Below are positions 1 through 5,759 of a DNA stretch of 5,759 nt, piece after piece. Position numbers and translations under genes: made by a program. The notes beneath the pieces were generated by a model. The model had not been told where the DNA came from and ran no database searches. It saw nothing but the letters and a program-made list of their open reading frames with translations. Source of the stretch: a bacterium UBP3_UBA3054 (GTDB lineage Bacteria; Auribacterota; UBA3054); the NCBI GenBank assembly GCA_002366995.1, contig DFCM01000069.1, positions 1 to 5,759 of the forward strand, read 5' to 3'. Numbering within the stretch: the first letter of the stretch is position 1; each line of letters starts with the position of its first letter.

Positions 1-1071
1 ACGAACGGCGAATGGGACGTCTCCGCCGTCAAGGCGATCGACGAGAAGAAAAAGCTCGTCTATCTCGAAACGACCAAGACGAATCATTTGCAGCGCCAGC
101 TCTTCAAGGTAGGCTTTAACGGCGAACAATTGGAGCGCGTCACCAAGGGCCAGGGAACGCACAACATCACCTTCAATTCCGACGCCTCGCTCTTCATCGA
201 CTGCCACTCCACCAACCAGGCTCCTCCTGTCTACACGCTCCACAGCGCTGATGGCAAAGCCCTGCGCGTCCTGGAAAGCAACGCAGCCCTCAAAAAGCTT
301 CTGAAAGATTACCCTGTCACGAAAAAGGAAATGTTCCATTTCGTGACGCCGGAAAAGACGAAGCTCTTCGGCTGGATCATCAAGCCCTACAAGTTCGATC
401 CCAAGAAACGCTATCCCCTCTTCATGACCTTCTACAACGGCCCGCATTCCCAGGCCGCCACGGAAGGCTGGCAGTTCGGCTGGGAGCGCTACCTGGCGGA
501 AAGAGGCTACATCGTGGCCTGCGTGGACGGGCGCGGCACCGGCTGGCGCGGCGAGGAATTCCTGAAATGCACCTACAAGCAGCTCGGCCGCTATGAAGTC
601 GAGGACCAGATCTACGCCGCGAAATTCCTCGGCTCGCTCCCCTACGTCGACGAAAAGAGGATCGGCGTCTTCGGCTGGAGCTACGGCGGATTCATGGCCT
701 CGAGCCTGATGGTCAGGGGCGGAAATGTCTTCAAGCTCGGCATCGCGGTTGCTTCCGTTACCGACTGGCGCTTCTACGACACGATCTACACCGAAAAGTT
801 CATGTCCACGCCCCAGGAGAACCCCGACTACGGCAAATGGTCGCCCGTCAACTTCGTAGACGGCCTGACCGGCAAGCTTCTCCTTGTGCACGGCATCGCG
901 GACGACAACGTCCACTTCCAAAATTCCCTCCTCCTAGAGGAAGCCCTCATCAAGGCCGGAAAACAATTCGAGATGCATTACGTCCTCAACAAGGACCACG
1001 GCATCGGCGGGCCGCACACTACGCCGCACCTCTACACCAGAATGTTGAATTTTATAACCGAGAATCTCTAA
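1..1071 (+). CDS. Dipeptidyl-peptidase-IV-like serine protease (peptidase family S9), C-terminal part, 5' end outside window
   Basis: The frame is open from base 1, so the start lies upstream; the visible 356 residues are about half of a usual 700-750-residue DPP-IV-type protein. Residues 1 to about 105 look like the end of the beta-propeller. From about residue 120 it is an alpha/beta hydrolase: the oxyanion-hole region FYNGPHSQ (Tyr145, bases 433-435), DGRGTGWRG, the nucleophile motif GWSYGG (Ser227, bases 679-681), HGIADDNVHF (Asp301, 901-903) and KDHGI (His333, 997-999). The Asp-to-His spacing of 32 residues equals that of human DPP4 (708 to 740). Family members are periplasmic or membrane-anchored and remove N-terminal X-Pro or X-Ala dipeptides; the anchor and the Glu pair that binds the peptide amino terminus would lie upstream of the window. 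Of the two S1-pocket tyrosines, one is kept (Tyr263) and one appears to be Phe267. The next gene starts 10 bases downstream, so co-transcription is possible, but no functional link to the transport module is evident. Family is certain; exact specificity is inferred. Confidence 0.95.
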   Translation, partial: TNGEWDVSAVKAIDEKKKLVYLETTKTNHLQRQLFKVGFNGEQLERVTKGQGTHNITFNSDASLFIDCHSTNQAPPVYTLHSADGKALRVLESNAALKKLLKDYPVTKKEMFHFVTPEKTKLFGWIIKPYKFDPKKRYPLFMTFYNGPHSQAATEGWQFGWERYLAERGYIVACVDGRGTGWRGEEFLKCTYKQLGRYEVEDQIYAAKFLGSLPYVDEKRIGVFGWSYGGFMASSLMVRGGNVFKLGIAVASVTDWRFYDTIYTEKFMSTPQENPDYGKWSPVNFVDGLTGKLLLVHGIADDNVHFQNSLLLEEALIKAGKQFEMHYVLNKDHGIGGPHTTPHLYTRMLNFITENL

Positions 1072-1074
1072 GGA
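1071..1074 (+). promoter_or_regulatory. Ribosome binding site for the EIIA gene
   Basis: AGGA shares its first base with the protease stop codon (TAA, 1069-1071) and sits 7 bases before the ATG at 1082. This supports that start and suggests translation follows directly from the protease gene. Confidence 0.55.
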
Positions 1075-1081
1075 TCAACTC

Positions 1082-1543
1082 ATGAAAAGCATACTTCCCT
1101 TCCTCACGAAAGAACGCGTGATCGACCTCAAAGGGCAGAACAAATCCGACTGCCTTTACGAACTGGCCAAAGTCGCCGTCAACGAAGCCATTCACGAAGA
1201 CGTTGAGGCCCTTTACGACGAACTGATGGACAGAGAACGCCTGATGTCCACCGGCATCGGCATCGGCATCGCCGTCCCCCACACCCGCTGTCCGGAAACC
1301 GACACCTTCACGGTGGCCATCGGCCGCACCGCGGAAGGCGTCCGCTATGATTCCGTGGACGGCCAGCCTGTTCACCTTATGATCCTCATCATCGCCCCCG
1401 GCAACGACAGGAGAGAATATCTGCAGCTTCTGGCCAAGGTCGTCATGAGGCTCAAGGACCGCGAATTCTTCCAGAAACTGATGGACGCCCCGACGCCCGC
1501 CGACGTCTACGACATCATCGCTAAAGACGAGGATGCTGAATAA
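1082..1543 (+). CDS. PTS EIIA type-2 (fructose/PtsN-like) domain protein
   Basis: This 153-residue protein is a single EIIA-2 domain, the usual length for stand-alone PtsN-type proteins. The signature STGIGIGIAVPHTR contains the predicted phospho-acceptor His67 (bases 1280-1282), corresponding to the family's STGIG-x-G-(IV)-A-(IV)-PH motif. The N-terminal part fits the 'L..K....A.........L...RE.L' pattern of the family, and the segment around residues 98-106 (VHLMILIIA) is the usual core strand. EIIA domains accept phosphate from HPr and either pass it to a sugar permease or act as regulators; in Enterobacteria PtsN controls potassium systems. No EIIB or EIIC gene is visible, and the next gene is an antiporter that overlaps it by 11 bases. 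A regulatory role on ion transport is therefore more likely than sugar uptake (inference). I do not assign ptsN because orthology cannot be shown here. Confidence 0.9.
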   Translation: MKSILPFLTKERVIDLKGQNKSDCLYELAKVAVNEAIHEDVEALYDELMDRERLMSTGIGIGIAVPHTRCPETDTFTVAIGRTAEGVRYDSVDGQPVHLMILIIAPGNDRREYLQLLAKVVMRLKDREFFQKLMDAPTPADVYDIIAKDEDAE

Positions 1544-2762
1544 CTTCCAAAACTTTCTGGGCTCTCCCCTTCTGACCCTCGGCATCGCCATGCTGATGGG
1601 TTTCTTCGTGGGACGACTAGCGGAGATGATCAAGCTCCCCCGTGTCACCGGCTATGTCATAGCCGGCGTCATACTCGGGCATACGATCTACTCCGGAAGT
1701 TTCGACCTTCTGCGTTTCGACATCACCAACGATTTCGCCTTAGGCTTCGTCGCCTTCACGATAGGCGCCGAACTGGAAATGGATAGGCTGAAAAAAGTCG
1801 GACTGTGCGTGGCGACCATCGTCGTCTTCGAAACGCTCGTTTCCTTCCTGCTCGTCTCTTTCTGCACCTTCCTTCTGACGAAAGAGCTGCCGCTCTCCGT
1901 GCTCCTCGGCTCCCTGGCCTCCGCCACGGCGCCCGCCGCCACGGTCATGACCTTGAGGCAGATGAAAGCCAAAGGCCCAGTCACCACCACCCTGCTCGCG
2001 GTAGTGGGCCTCGACGACGCCCTGGCGCTGATCGTCTATGCCTTCGCTGCGGCCTTTTTAAAGGGCTCTCTCAACTCGGACGGTATCTCTATCGTCCAGG
2101 CCTTCATCCTGCCCTTATTGCGAATTCTAGGCGCTCTGGGACTGGGCGGACTGCTCGGCTTAGCCATGCTCCCCGTCCTTAAGAGCATCACCCTCCAAGC
2201 AGAGATGCTGCTTTTCGTCTGCGCCTCCATAATCTTCTGCGACGGTCTTGCCACCAGGTTCGGCTTCTCGGAGCTCCTTTGCAACATGGCCTTCGGCTTC
2301 ACCGTCGCCAACGTCGGGCGCTTTTCAACGGGAAGACTGCTTAACGCCATCGACCAGCTTACGCCGCCCATCTACGCGGCCTTCTTCGTCCTGGCCGGCG
2401 CGCAGCTTAGGCTCAACGCCTGCTGCAACGCCTTCATGCTCTCCCTGGCGGCCGTCTACACCCTAAGCAGGATCGTCGGCAAAGTCGGCGGCGCCTACCT
2501 TGGCAGCCTAATCGGCAAAGCCAGCGACACCATAAGAAAAAATATCGGCTACGGCCTCGTCTCCCAGGTCGGTATCGCCATCGCCCTGGCCGTCATCATA
2601 AGAAGAGAGTTCAGGCCTCTCAACATCTACTTCGGTAATTTTGAAATGAGCCAGATGATCATCAATCTCTTGCTCTTCACCACCATCTTCACGGAAATAA
2701 TCGGACCGGCCCTGACGCGCTACGGCATAAGGCGCGCCGGGGAGGACCACAGCGCGGAATAA
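1533..2762 (+). CDS. CPA2-family cation:proton antiporter (Na+/H+ exchanger-like)
   Basis: The 409-residue protein is almost entirely hydrophobic, with about 12 membrane segments and no large soluble C-terminal domain, so it has only the transport core and no fused RCK/TrkA-N or UspA module. Diagnostic points are PRVTGYVIAGVILG (residues 36-49), typical of Kef/NapA-type antiporters; ATAPAA (131-136), the unwound helix-crossing segment; and LDDALAL with the adjacent pair Asp161-Asp162, the expected ion-binding site. Lys317 in SRIVGKVGG may match the conserved lysine of electrogenic NapA/NhaA-type exchangers (inference). It should exchange Na+ or K+ for H+ across the inner membrane. The ATG at 1533 overlaps the EIIA gene by 11 bases; the only purine-rich stretch (GAGG, 1529-1532) abuts the ATG, so initiation probably relies on translational coupling. 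Met20 is an alternative start but would cut the first membrane helix. The ion cannot be decided from sequence alone. Confidence 0.93.
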   Translation: MLNNFQNFLGSPLLTLGIAMLMGFFVGRLAEMIKLPRVTGYVIAGVILGHTIYSGSFDLLRFDITNDFALGFVAFTIGAELEMDRLKKVGLCVATIVVFETLVSFLLVSFCTFLLTKELPLSVLLGSLASATAPAATVMTLRQMKAKGPVTTTLLAVVGLDDALALIVYAFAAAFLKGSLNSDGISIVQAFILPLLRILGALGLGGLLGLAMLPVLKSITLQAEMLLFVCASIIFCDGLATRFGFSELLCNMAFGFTVANVGRFSTGRLLNAIDQLTPPIYAAFFVLAGAQLRLNACCNAFMLSLAAVYTLSRIVGKVGGAYLGSLIGKASDTIRKNIGYGLVSQVGIAIALAVIIRREFRPLNIYFGNFEMSQMIINLLLFTTIFTEIIGPALTRYGIRRAGEDHSAE

Positions 2763-2767
2763 AAATT

Positions 2768-3082
2768 ATGCAGCTCCTCATTATCAAACTCGCCAAAGAA
2801 GAACTTCTTGAAGACCTTCTAACCGCCCTCACGGCCTCCGGTCTCGACACGGCCTGCATCGTGGACTCCAGCTCCATCCAGAAATTCATGGGACAGAGGA
2901 TCCCGATCTTCGCGGGACTCAGGACCGAGATGGACCACTACTCCTACTGCAAGGTCATAGCGGCCCGCGTTCTCTACCCCGAGAGCCTCGACGAATTCCG
3001 CAGGCTCTTAAAACGTTCCAACATCGACTTCGACGACCTGGAGAACGGCACCGCCCTCCTCATCCCCTGCGAGGAACTTTAA
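2768..3082 (+). CDS. Small PII-like (GlnB-fold) putative regulatory protein
   Basis: This 104-residue protein has no signal peptide or membrane segment. Its predicted order is strand (QLLIIKLA, residues 2-9), helix (11-24), strand (DTACIVDS, 27-34), a long polar loop (about 35-60), strand (KVIAARV, 62-68), helix (72-84) and a last strand (TALLIPCE). This is the ferredoxin-like layout of PII proteins, with the central loop in the T-loop position. It lacks the canonical PII uridylylation tyrosine motif and the B-loop TGKIGDGKI, so it is not a classical GlnB/GlnK. PII-like proteins often sit beside the transporter they bind (for example SbtB with SbtA, GlnK with AmtB). This gene starts 5 bases after the antiporter stop, with a weak GGA at 2756-2758 nine bases before the ATG. 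I infer a cytoplasmic control subunit for the antiporter; ligand unknown. The fold call rests on pattern, not on a search. Confidence 0.65.
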   Translation: MQLLIIKLAKEELLEDLLTALTASGLDTACIVDSSSIQKFMGQRIPIFAGLRTEMDHYSYCKVIAARVLYPESLDEFRRLLKRSNIDFDDLENGTALLIPCEEL

Positions 3083-3831
3083 TAATCGTCAATCAAGTTT
3101 TCCTCAATCTCTTCAGGAGTGGGAAGAAAATTAGACAGTTCATACTCTGAAATGCCTATAGGTTCGTTTGAAGTTCCAACAGCATACTTTGCAAGGATAT
3201 TGTTCTTATTCTTGCAAATGATTAAGCCTATCGTTTTGTTATCTCCTTCCCTTCGTATTAGGTCATCCGTCACGGCAACATAGGTTGCTGTTTGTCCAAT
3301 ATCTCCTGCATTAAATGCCTTGACTTTAATCTCTACGACAACATAACAATGCAGCCACAAATGATAAAACATCAGATCTACATATTCTTCCGCTCCTTTG
3401 ATAGGAAGCAAATATTCTTTTCCAACAAAAGCAAATCCCTTGCCAAGCTCAAGAAGGAATTTAATGACATTGTTAATCAATGTATCTTTTAAATTCTTTT
3501 CATTATAATCGTCCTGAATTTGCAAAAAGTTAAAATTGTATGGATCCTTTGTTATTTCTTGTGCAAGATCGCTCTGCGGAGGCGGAAGAGTAAATGCAAA
3601 ATTTGATATTGACTTTCCATGTCTCGCATAAAGATCGGTGTCAAGAAAATTTTCCAATACAGCTCTCGACCAATTATTTTGAATAGTCTTCTTTACGAAA
3701 AAGACGGCCTTTTCTTTATTTCCTTTACATCTGTCGATAATTAGCCTATGATGCCCCCAAGGAATGGAAAACAAATCACTTTCCTGCAAATCTCCCACAA
3801 GTTGTGGGAAATTTGTTCCAGAATAAAGCAA
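3079..3831 (-). CDS. DUF1016/YhcG-type PDDEXK nuclease, N-terminally truncated (possible pseudogene)
   Basis: The protein of about 250 residues matches the C-terminal part of the DUF1016 family. Landmarks are PWGHHRLIIDRCKG (residues 24-37), W54SRAVLE, TLPPPQSDLAQ (81-91), FLLELGKGFAFVGKEY (125-140), then the nuclease core YVDLMFY (Asp152), VEIKVKAF (Glu167, Lys169) and Gln180. The catalytic set therefore looks intact. Complete members are usually about 340-380 residues, with an N-terminal DUF1016_N domain that is absent here. The frame continues upstream only through Tyr, Phe and Leu before a stop at 3841-3843, and those residues still look like the family's 'FYLLYS' segment, so the break falls inside a conserved region. 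The TTG at 3831 is only the first possible start; AGAGG at 3852-3856 on this strand is too far away (about 19 bases) to support it. The region is AT-rich compared with both neighbours, suggesting recent transfer. It ends by overlapping the PII-like gene's stop. The family's role is poorly known; a link to mobile or defence DNA is inference. Confidence 0.85.
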   Translation of the reverse strand: MLYSGTNFPQLVGDLQESDLFSIPWGHHRLIIDRCKGNKEKAVFFVKKTIQNNWSRAVLENFLDTDLYARHGKSISNFAFTLPPPQSDLAQEITKDPYNFNFLQIQDDYNEKNLKDTLINNVIKFLLELGKGFAFVGKEYLLPIKGAEEYVDLMFYHLWLHCYVVVEIKVKAFNAGDIGQTATYVAVTDDLIRREGDNKTIGLIICKNKNNILAKYAVGTSNEPIGISEYELSNFLPTPEEIEENLIDDY

Positions 3832-3840
3832 ATAGAATAA
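3083..3840. other. AT-rich island between GC-rich neighbours
   Basis: Base use changes sharply at both ends. In one sampled row, 3181-3240, 19 of 60 bases are G or C, against 40 of 60 in 1261-1320. The island coincides with the DUF1016-type gene and uses A/T-ending codons, unlike the genes on either side. The edges fall within a few bases of neighbouring stop codons. I found no inverted terminal repeats, integrase or convincing target-site duplication; AATAAT occurs at both edges (3081-3086 and 3836-3841), but six AT-rich bases are weak evidence. Confidence 0.6.
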
Positions 3841-3854
3841 TTATAATACGACCT

Positions 3855-5759
3855 CTAGGGCGTTAGAACCAGGCGGAAGCCTTCGCCGGAACCGGCTCCC
3901 GACGGACCGTTAATATATCTCATGGCGGAACGGCAATATTGCGCCCCTTCCCCTTCGCTGTGAGCTCCGCCGCGCTTTATACGCAGTCTGCCGTTAGGGG
4001 CGCCTCTCGGATCGGTGGATCCGCCGTCATAATATTCGAAATACCAATCCAAGCAGAACTCCCAGACGTTGCCGTGCATGTCGTACAACCCCCAGGCGTT
4101 CGGCAGATATGAACCGACGACGGTATGCTCGGCATAGCCGCCTTTCCCGTCTTCCCTGTTGTAGTAATAGCGGCCGAGTTTGTTCAGACTGCCGTCCGTA
4201 TATTCGTTGGTAAGGTTGCTGCCGTCGTTCAGAGCCGTAGTCGTTCCGGCCCGGCAGGCGTATTCCCACTGCGCTTCCGTGGGAAGATCGAAGGACTTTC
4301 CGGTTTTGGCGCGGAATTTCCCGAGGAAAGAATTCGCGTCGACTTCATCGCTCTCCGGCCATTTCGCGCCTAAATTCTCGCCGCGTATGGCATTGTAAGA
4401 AACGGACTCGACCGGCCGCGTGTCGCCTTTGTATTGCGAGGGGTCGGCTCCGGTGATAAGCTGATACTGTTTCTGCGTCGTCTCAAAAACGCCCATGTAA
4501 AAAGGCTTCGAGATAGTGACCTGAATCTGAAAATCCGTATCGAACAACGTTTGCCCAACCTCATCCTGAGGGGAGCACATCGTGAATACTCCGCCCTTGA
4601 TCTTGGCGAAAACCATTTTCGAAGTCTTGTATTCGTCCGTCCAGCCGCCTTCCGGAACCTCGTCCAGATAGCTTATGCCTCCGCTCTGCAGATCGACCAC
4701 CATGTAATTCTGAAGATCGTCGCCTTCGTCGTAATCGCCGTCCGACACGATGAGCGTCACGCGGAAACCGGAATAGCTGCCGCCGTATTCCGGATAATCG
4801 GCAACCTGGCACGCCGAACGGGCATTGCCTGCTCCGTGCGTCCACCCACCGCCGCGCATACGGCGGAAATTGCCGATATTGGGACCCAAAGGATCCGTCA
4901 ATTGATGCTTGAACAAACTCTCTTCCTCTGCGTAATTATGCCAATCCAAACACCACTCAAAAACGTTGCCGTGCATATCGTATAAGCCCCAGGCATTGGG
5001 AAGATATGAACCTACGGCGGTATGCTCGGCATAGCCGCCTTTCCCGTCATCCTTGTTGAATTTGTAACGTCCAAGCTTGTCCAGTTCCGGGTCTTCCGAA
5101 GAGTCTGTCATATCGGTCCCGTTGTTCCAATCAGTTGTCGTTCCGGCTTTGCAGGCGTATTCCCATTGCGCGTCCGTGGGAAGATCGAAATTCTTTCCTG
5201 TCTTGGCGCGGAGCTTGCCCATGAAAGAAACATTGTCGACCGCGGTGTTTTTAGGCCACTGGCTGCCTTTTCCCGATCCTCTTACCCAGAAAAAAGAAAC
5301 GCTTTCCACAGGCCGCGTATCGCCCTTGAATTCGGAGGGGTTCGTTCCCATAATGAGCTCGTATTGCTTCTGGGTCGTCTCGAAAACTCCGATGTAAAAA
5401 TCCTTCGAGAGCGTGAATTCGCGCCAGGACTCGAGGTAAGATTTTTCATCGTCATCTCCCTCCTTGCCTTTCATAAATTTGCCGGCCTTGATCCTTCTAA
5501 GAACCATCTTCGTCGTCTTGTATTCATCCGTCCAGCCCTCATCCGGCACGCTGTTGCGGTAGGTTATCCTGCCGCTTTCCAGATCGACGATCATGTAGAG
5601 GCCTTCGGAAGGAAAGTTTGGCTTTTCAGCGACCTCGACCATCATGAGCATTTCTTCCGTCACAACGCCTTCAAAGCTTTCATCCGGCATCCATATGGCT
5701 TTGTATTTTCCCGCGCCGGGAACAGTCCCGTCAGATCCGTCTTTCGTCACAACGCCGTT
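3855..5759 (-). CDS. Protein with two tandem SUMF1/FGE-sulfatase-like domains, 5' end outside window
   Basis: The frame is open to the window edge, so the true start and any signal peptide are not visible; the GTG at 5750 need not be the start. Numbering from that GTG, 631 residues are seen. Residues 51-334 and 348-630 are two copies of one unit, joined by an acidic linker (SDGDYDEGDD). Each unit begins with a short lead-in (YM.VDL.SG.I.Y...VP..GWTDEYKT) and then a SUMF1 fold: GVFETTQKQY, GDTRPVESVS, FDLPT.AQWEYAC.AGTTT, NAWGLYDMHGNV.E and a final GFR. In true formylglycine-generating enzymes two cysteines follow the RxGSF-type motif; here the matching places hold His305/Ala310 (copy 1) and Glu599/Gln604 (copy 2). 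Sulfatase activation is therefore unlikely. Domains of this fold also serve as binding modules in secreted or surface proteins, which is my preferred but unproven reading. Such lead-in plus SUMF1 proteins are, from memory, common in Lentisphaerota. The TAG stop at 3855-3857 follows a normal family ending (GFRLVLTP). Confidence 0.88.
   Translation of the reverse strand, partial: NGVVTKDGSDGTVPGAGKYKAIWMPDESFEGVVTEEMLMMVEVAEKPNFPSEGLYMIVDLESGRITYRNSVPDEGWTDEYKTTKMVLRRIKAGKFMKGKEGDDDEKSYLESWREFTLSKDFYIGVFETTQKQYELIMGTNPSEFKGDTRPVESVSFFWVRGSGKGSQWPKNTAVDNVSFMGKLRAKTGKNFDLPTDAQWEYACKAGTTTDWNNGTDMTDSSEDPELDKLGRYKFNKDDGKGGYAEHTAVGSYLPNAWGLYDMHGNVFEWCLDWHNYAEEESLFKHQLTDPLGPNIGNFRRMRGGGWTHGAGNARSACQVADYPEYGGSYSGFRVTLIVSDGDYDEGDDLQNYMVVDLQSGGISYLDEVPEGGWTDEYKTSKMVFAKIKGGVFTMCSPQDEVGQTLFDTDFQIQVTISKPFYMGVFETTQKQYQLITGADPSQYKGDTRPVESVSYNAIRGENLGAKWPESDEVDANSFLGKFRAKTGKSFDLPTEAQWEYACRAGTTTALNDGSNLTNEYTDGSLNKLGRYYYNREDGKGGYAEHTVVGSYLPNAWGLYDMHGNVWEFCLDWYFEYYDGGSTDPRGAPNGRLRIKRGGAHSEGEGAQYCRSAMRYINGPSGAGSGEGFRLVLTP
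3858..4709 (-). repeat. Internal duplication, copy 2 (lead-in plus SUMF1 domain)
   Basis: This encodes residues 348-631, the C-terminal copy. It differs from copy 1 mainly in the loop after the lead-in (residues about 390-410) and in the last 50 residues, where the signature reads GNVWEF and the tail is rich in Gly and Ser (around INGPSGAGSGEGFR). Together with copy 1 it shows an in-frame duplication of a whole module. Confidence 0.85.
4749..5600 (-). repeat. Internal duplication, copy 1 (lead-in plus SUMF1 domain)
   Basis: This encodes residues 51-334 of the minus-strand protein, the N-terminal copy. It aligns end to end with the second copy at 3858-4709, the start-to-start distance being 891 bases. 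Shared runs include GWTDEYKT, VFETTQKQY, KGDTRPVESVS and VGSYLPNAWGLYDMHGNV. Copy 1 keeps the usual GNVFEW ending of the fold signature. Confidence 0.85.

Noticed and set aside
1052..1648. A 198-codon open frame on the minus strand, opposite the EIIA gene
   Set aside because: It is antisense to a clear EIIA gene and part of the antiporter gene, its translation has no recognisable domain, and long antisense frames are expected in GC-rich coding DNA.
1688..2371. Minus-strand open frames opposite the antiporter gene
   Set aside because: Low-complexity Ser/Arg/Lys-rich translations with no family resemblance; mirror frames of a well-supported membrane protein gene.
3060..3130. Possible bidirectional terminator between the converging PII-like and nuclease genes
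   Set aside because: The stops overlap and no GC-rich hairpin followed by a T run is present on either strand.
3840..3847. TATAAT sequences on both strands in the short gap between the SUMF1 and nuclease genes
   Set aside because: The minus-strand copy has only a poor -35 match (TTCTAA) at 17 bases, and the spot is simply AT-rich; not enough to call a promoter.
3858..4000. Variable region of a diversity-generating retroelement at the SUMF1 C-terminus
   Set aside because: The C-terminal SUMF1/lectin-like fold is a typical target, but the window holds no reverse transcriptase, no template repeat with adenine-directed differences and no accessory gene. It could be reconsidered if flanking sequence shows one.
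4125..4985. Plus-strand open frames opposite the SUMF1 gene
   Set aside because: They lie entirely inside a gene with strong, repeated protein signatures and show no domain of their own.
3855..5759. True formylglycine-generating (sulfatase-activating) enzyme
   Set aside because: Neither copy has the active-site cysteine pair after the RGG motif, and no sulfatase gene is nearby in the window.

Overview
The window is a protein-dense bacterial segment with no RNA genes, CRISPR array or insertion sequence that I can see. Most of it is GC-rich, with short intergenic gaps and overlapping genes. The large minus-strand gene, with its repeated lead-in 'GWTDEYKT..' before formylglycine-generating-enzyme-like (SUMF1) folds, resembles proteins I associate with Lentisphaerota (Victivallis-type gut or rumen bacteria of the PVC group). 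The periplasmic-type dipeptidyl peptidase fits a Gram-negative peptide user. This placement is inference and not proven by any marker gene here.

Left half (1-3082, plus strand): a tightly packed run of four genes. First comes the C-terminal part of an S9 dipeptidyl-peptidase-IV-like protease, cut by the window edge, with its Ser-Asp-His triad visible. Ten bases on is a PTS EIIA (PtsN/fructose-type) domain protein with its phospho-acceptor histidine. This overlaps by 11 bases a CPA2-type cation:proton antiporter with an Asp-Asp ion-binding pair. Five bases further is a 104-residue protein that looks like a PII-like (GlnB-fold) small regulator. The last three read as one module: a membrane antiporter flanked by two candidate cytoplasmic control proteins, one able to report PTS phosphorylation state and the other a possible small-ligand sensor. 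This is the most interesting arrangement in the window.

Middle (about 3083-3840, minus strand): an abruptly AT-rich island holding a DUF1016/YhcG-type PDDEXK nuclease that has lost its N-terminal domain. Family-like sequence runs right up to an in-frame stop at 3841-3843. Its own stop overlaps the PII-like gene's stop. This looks like a transferred gene remnant or a minimal nuclease domain.

Right (3855-5759, minus strand): a gene open at the window edge whose product carries two tandem copies of a SUMF1/FGE-sulfatase-like domain, each with its own lead-in. Both lack the two catalytic cysteines of true formylglycine-generating enzymes, so a structural or binding role is more likely than enzymatic activity.
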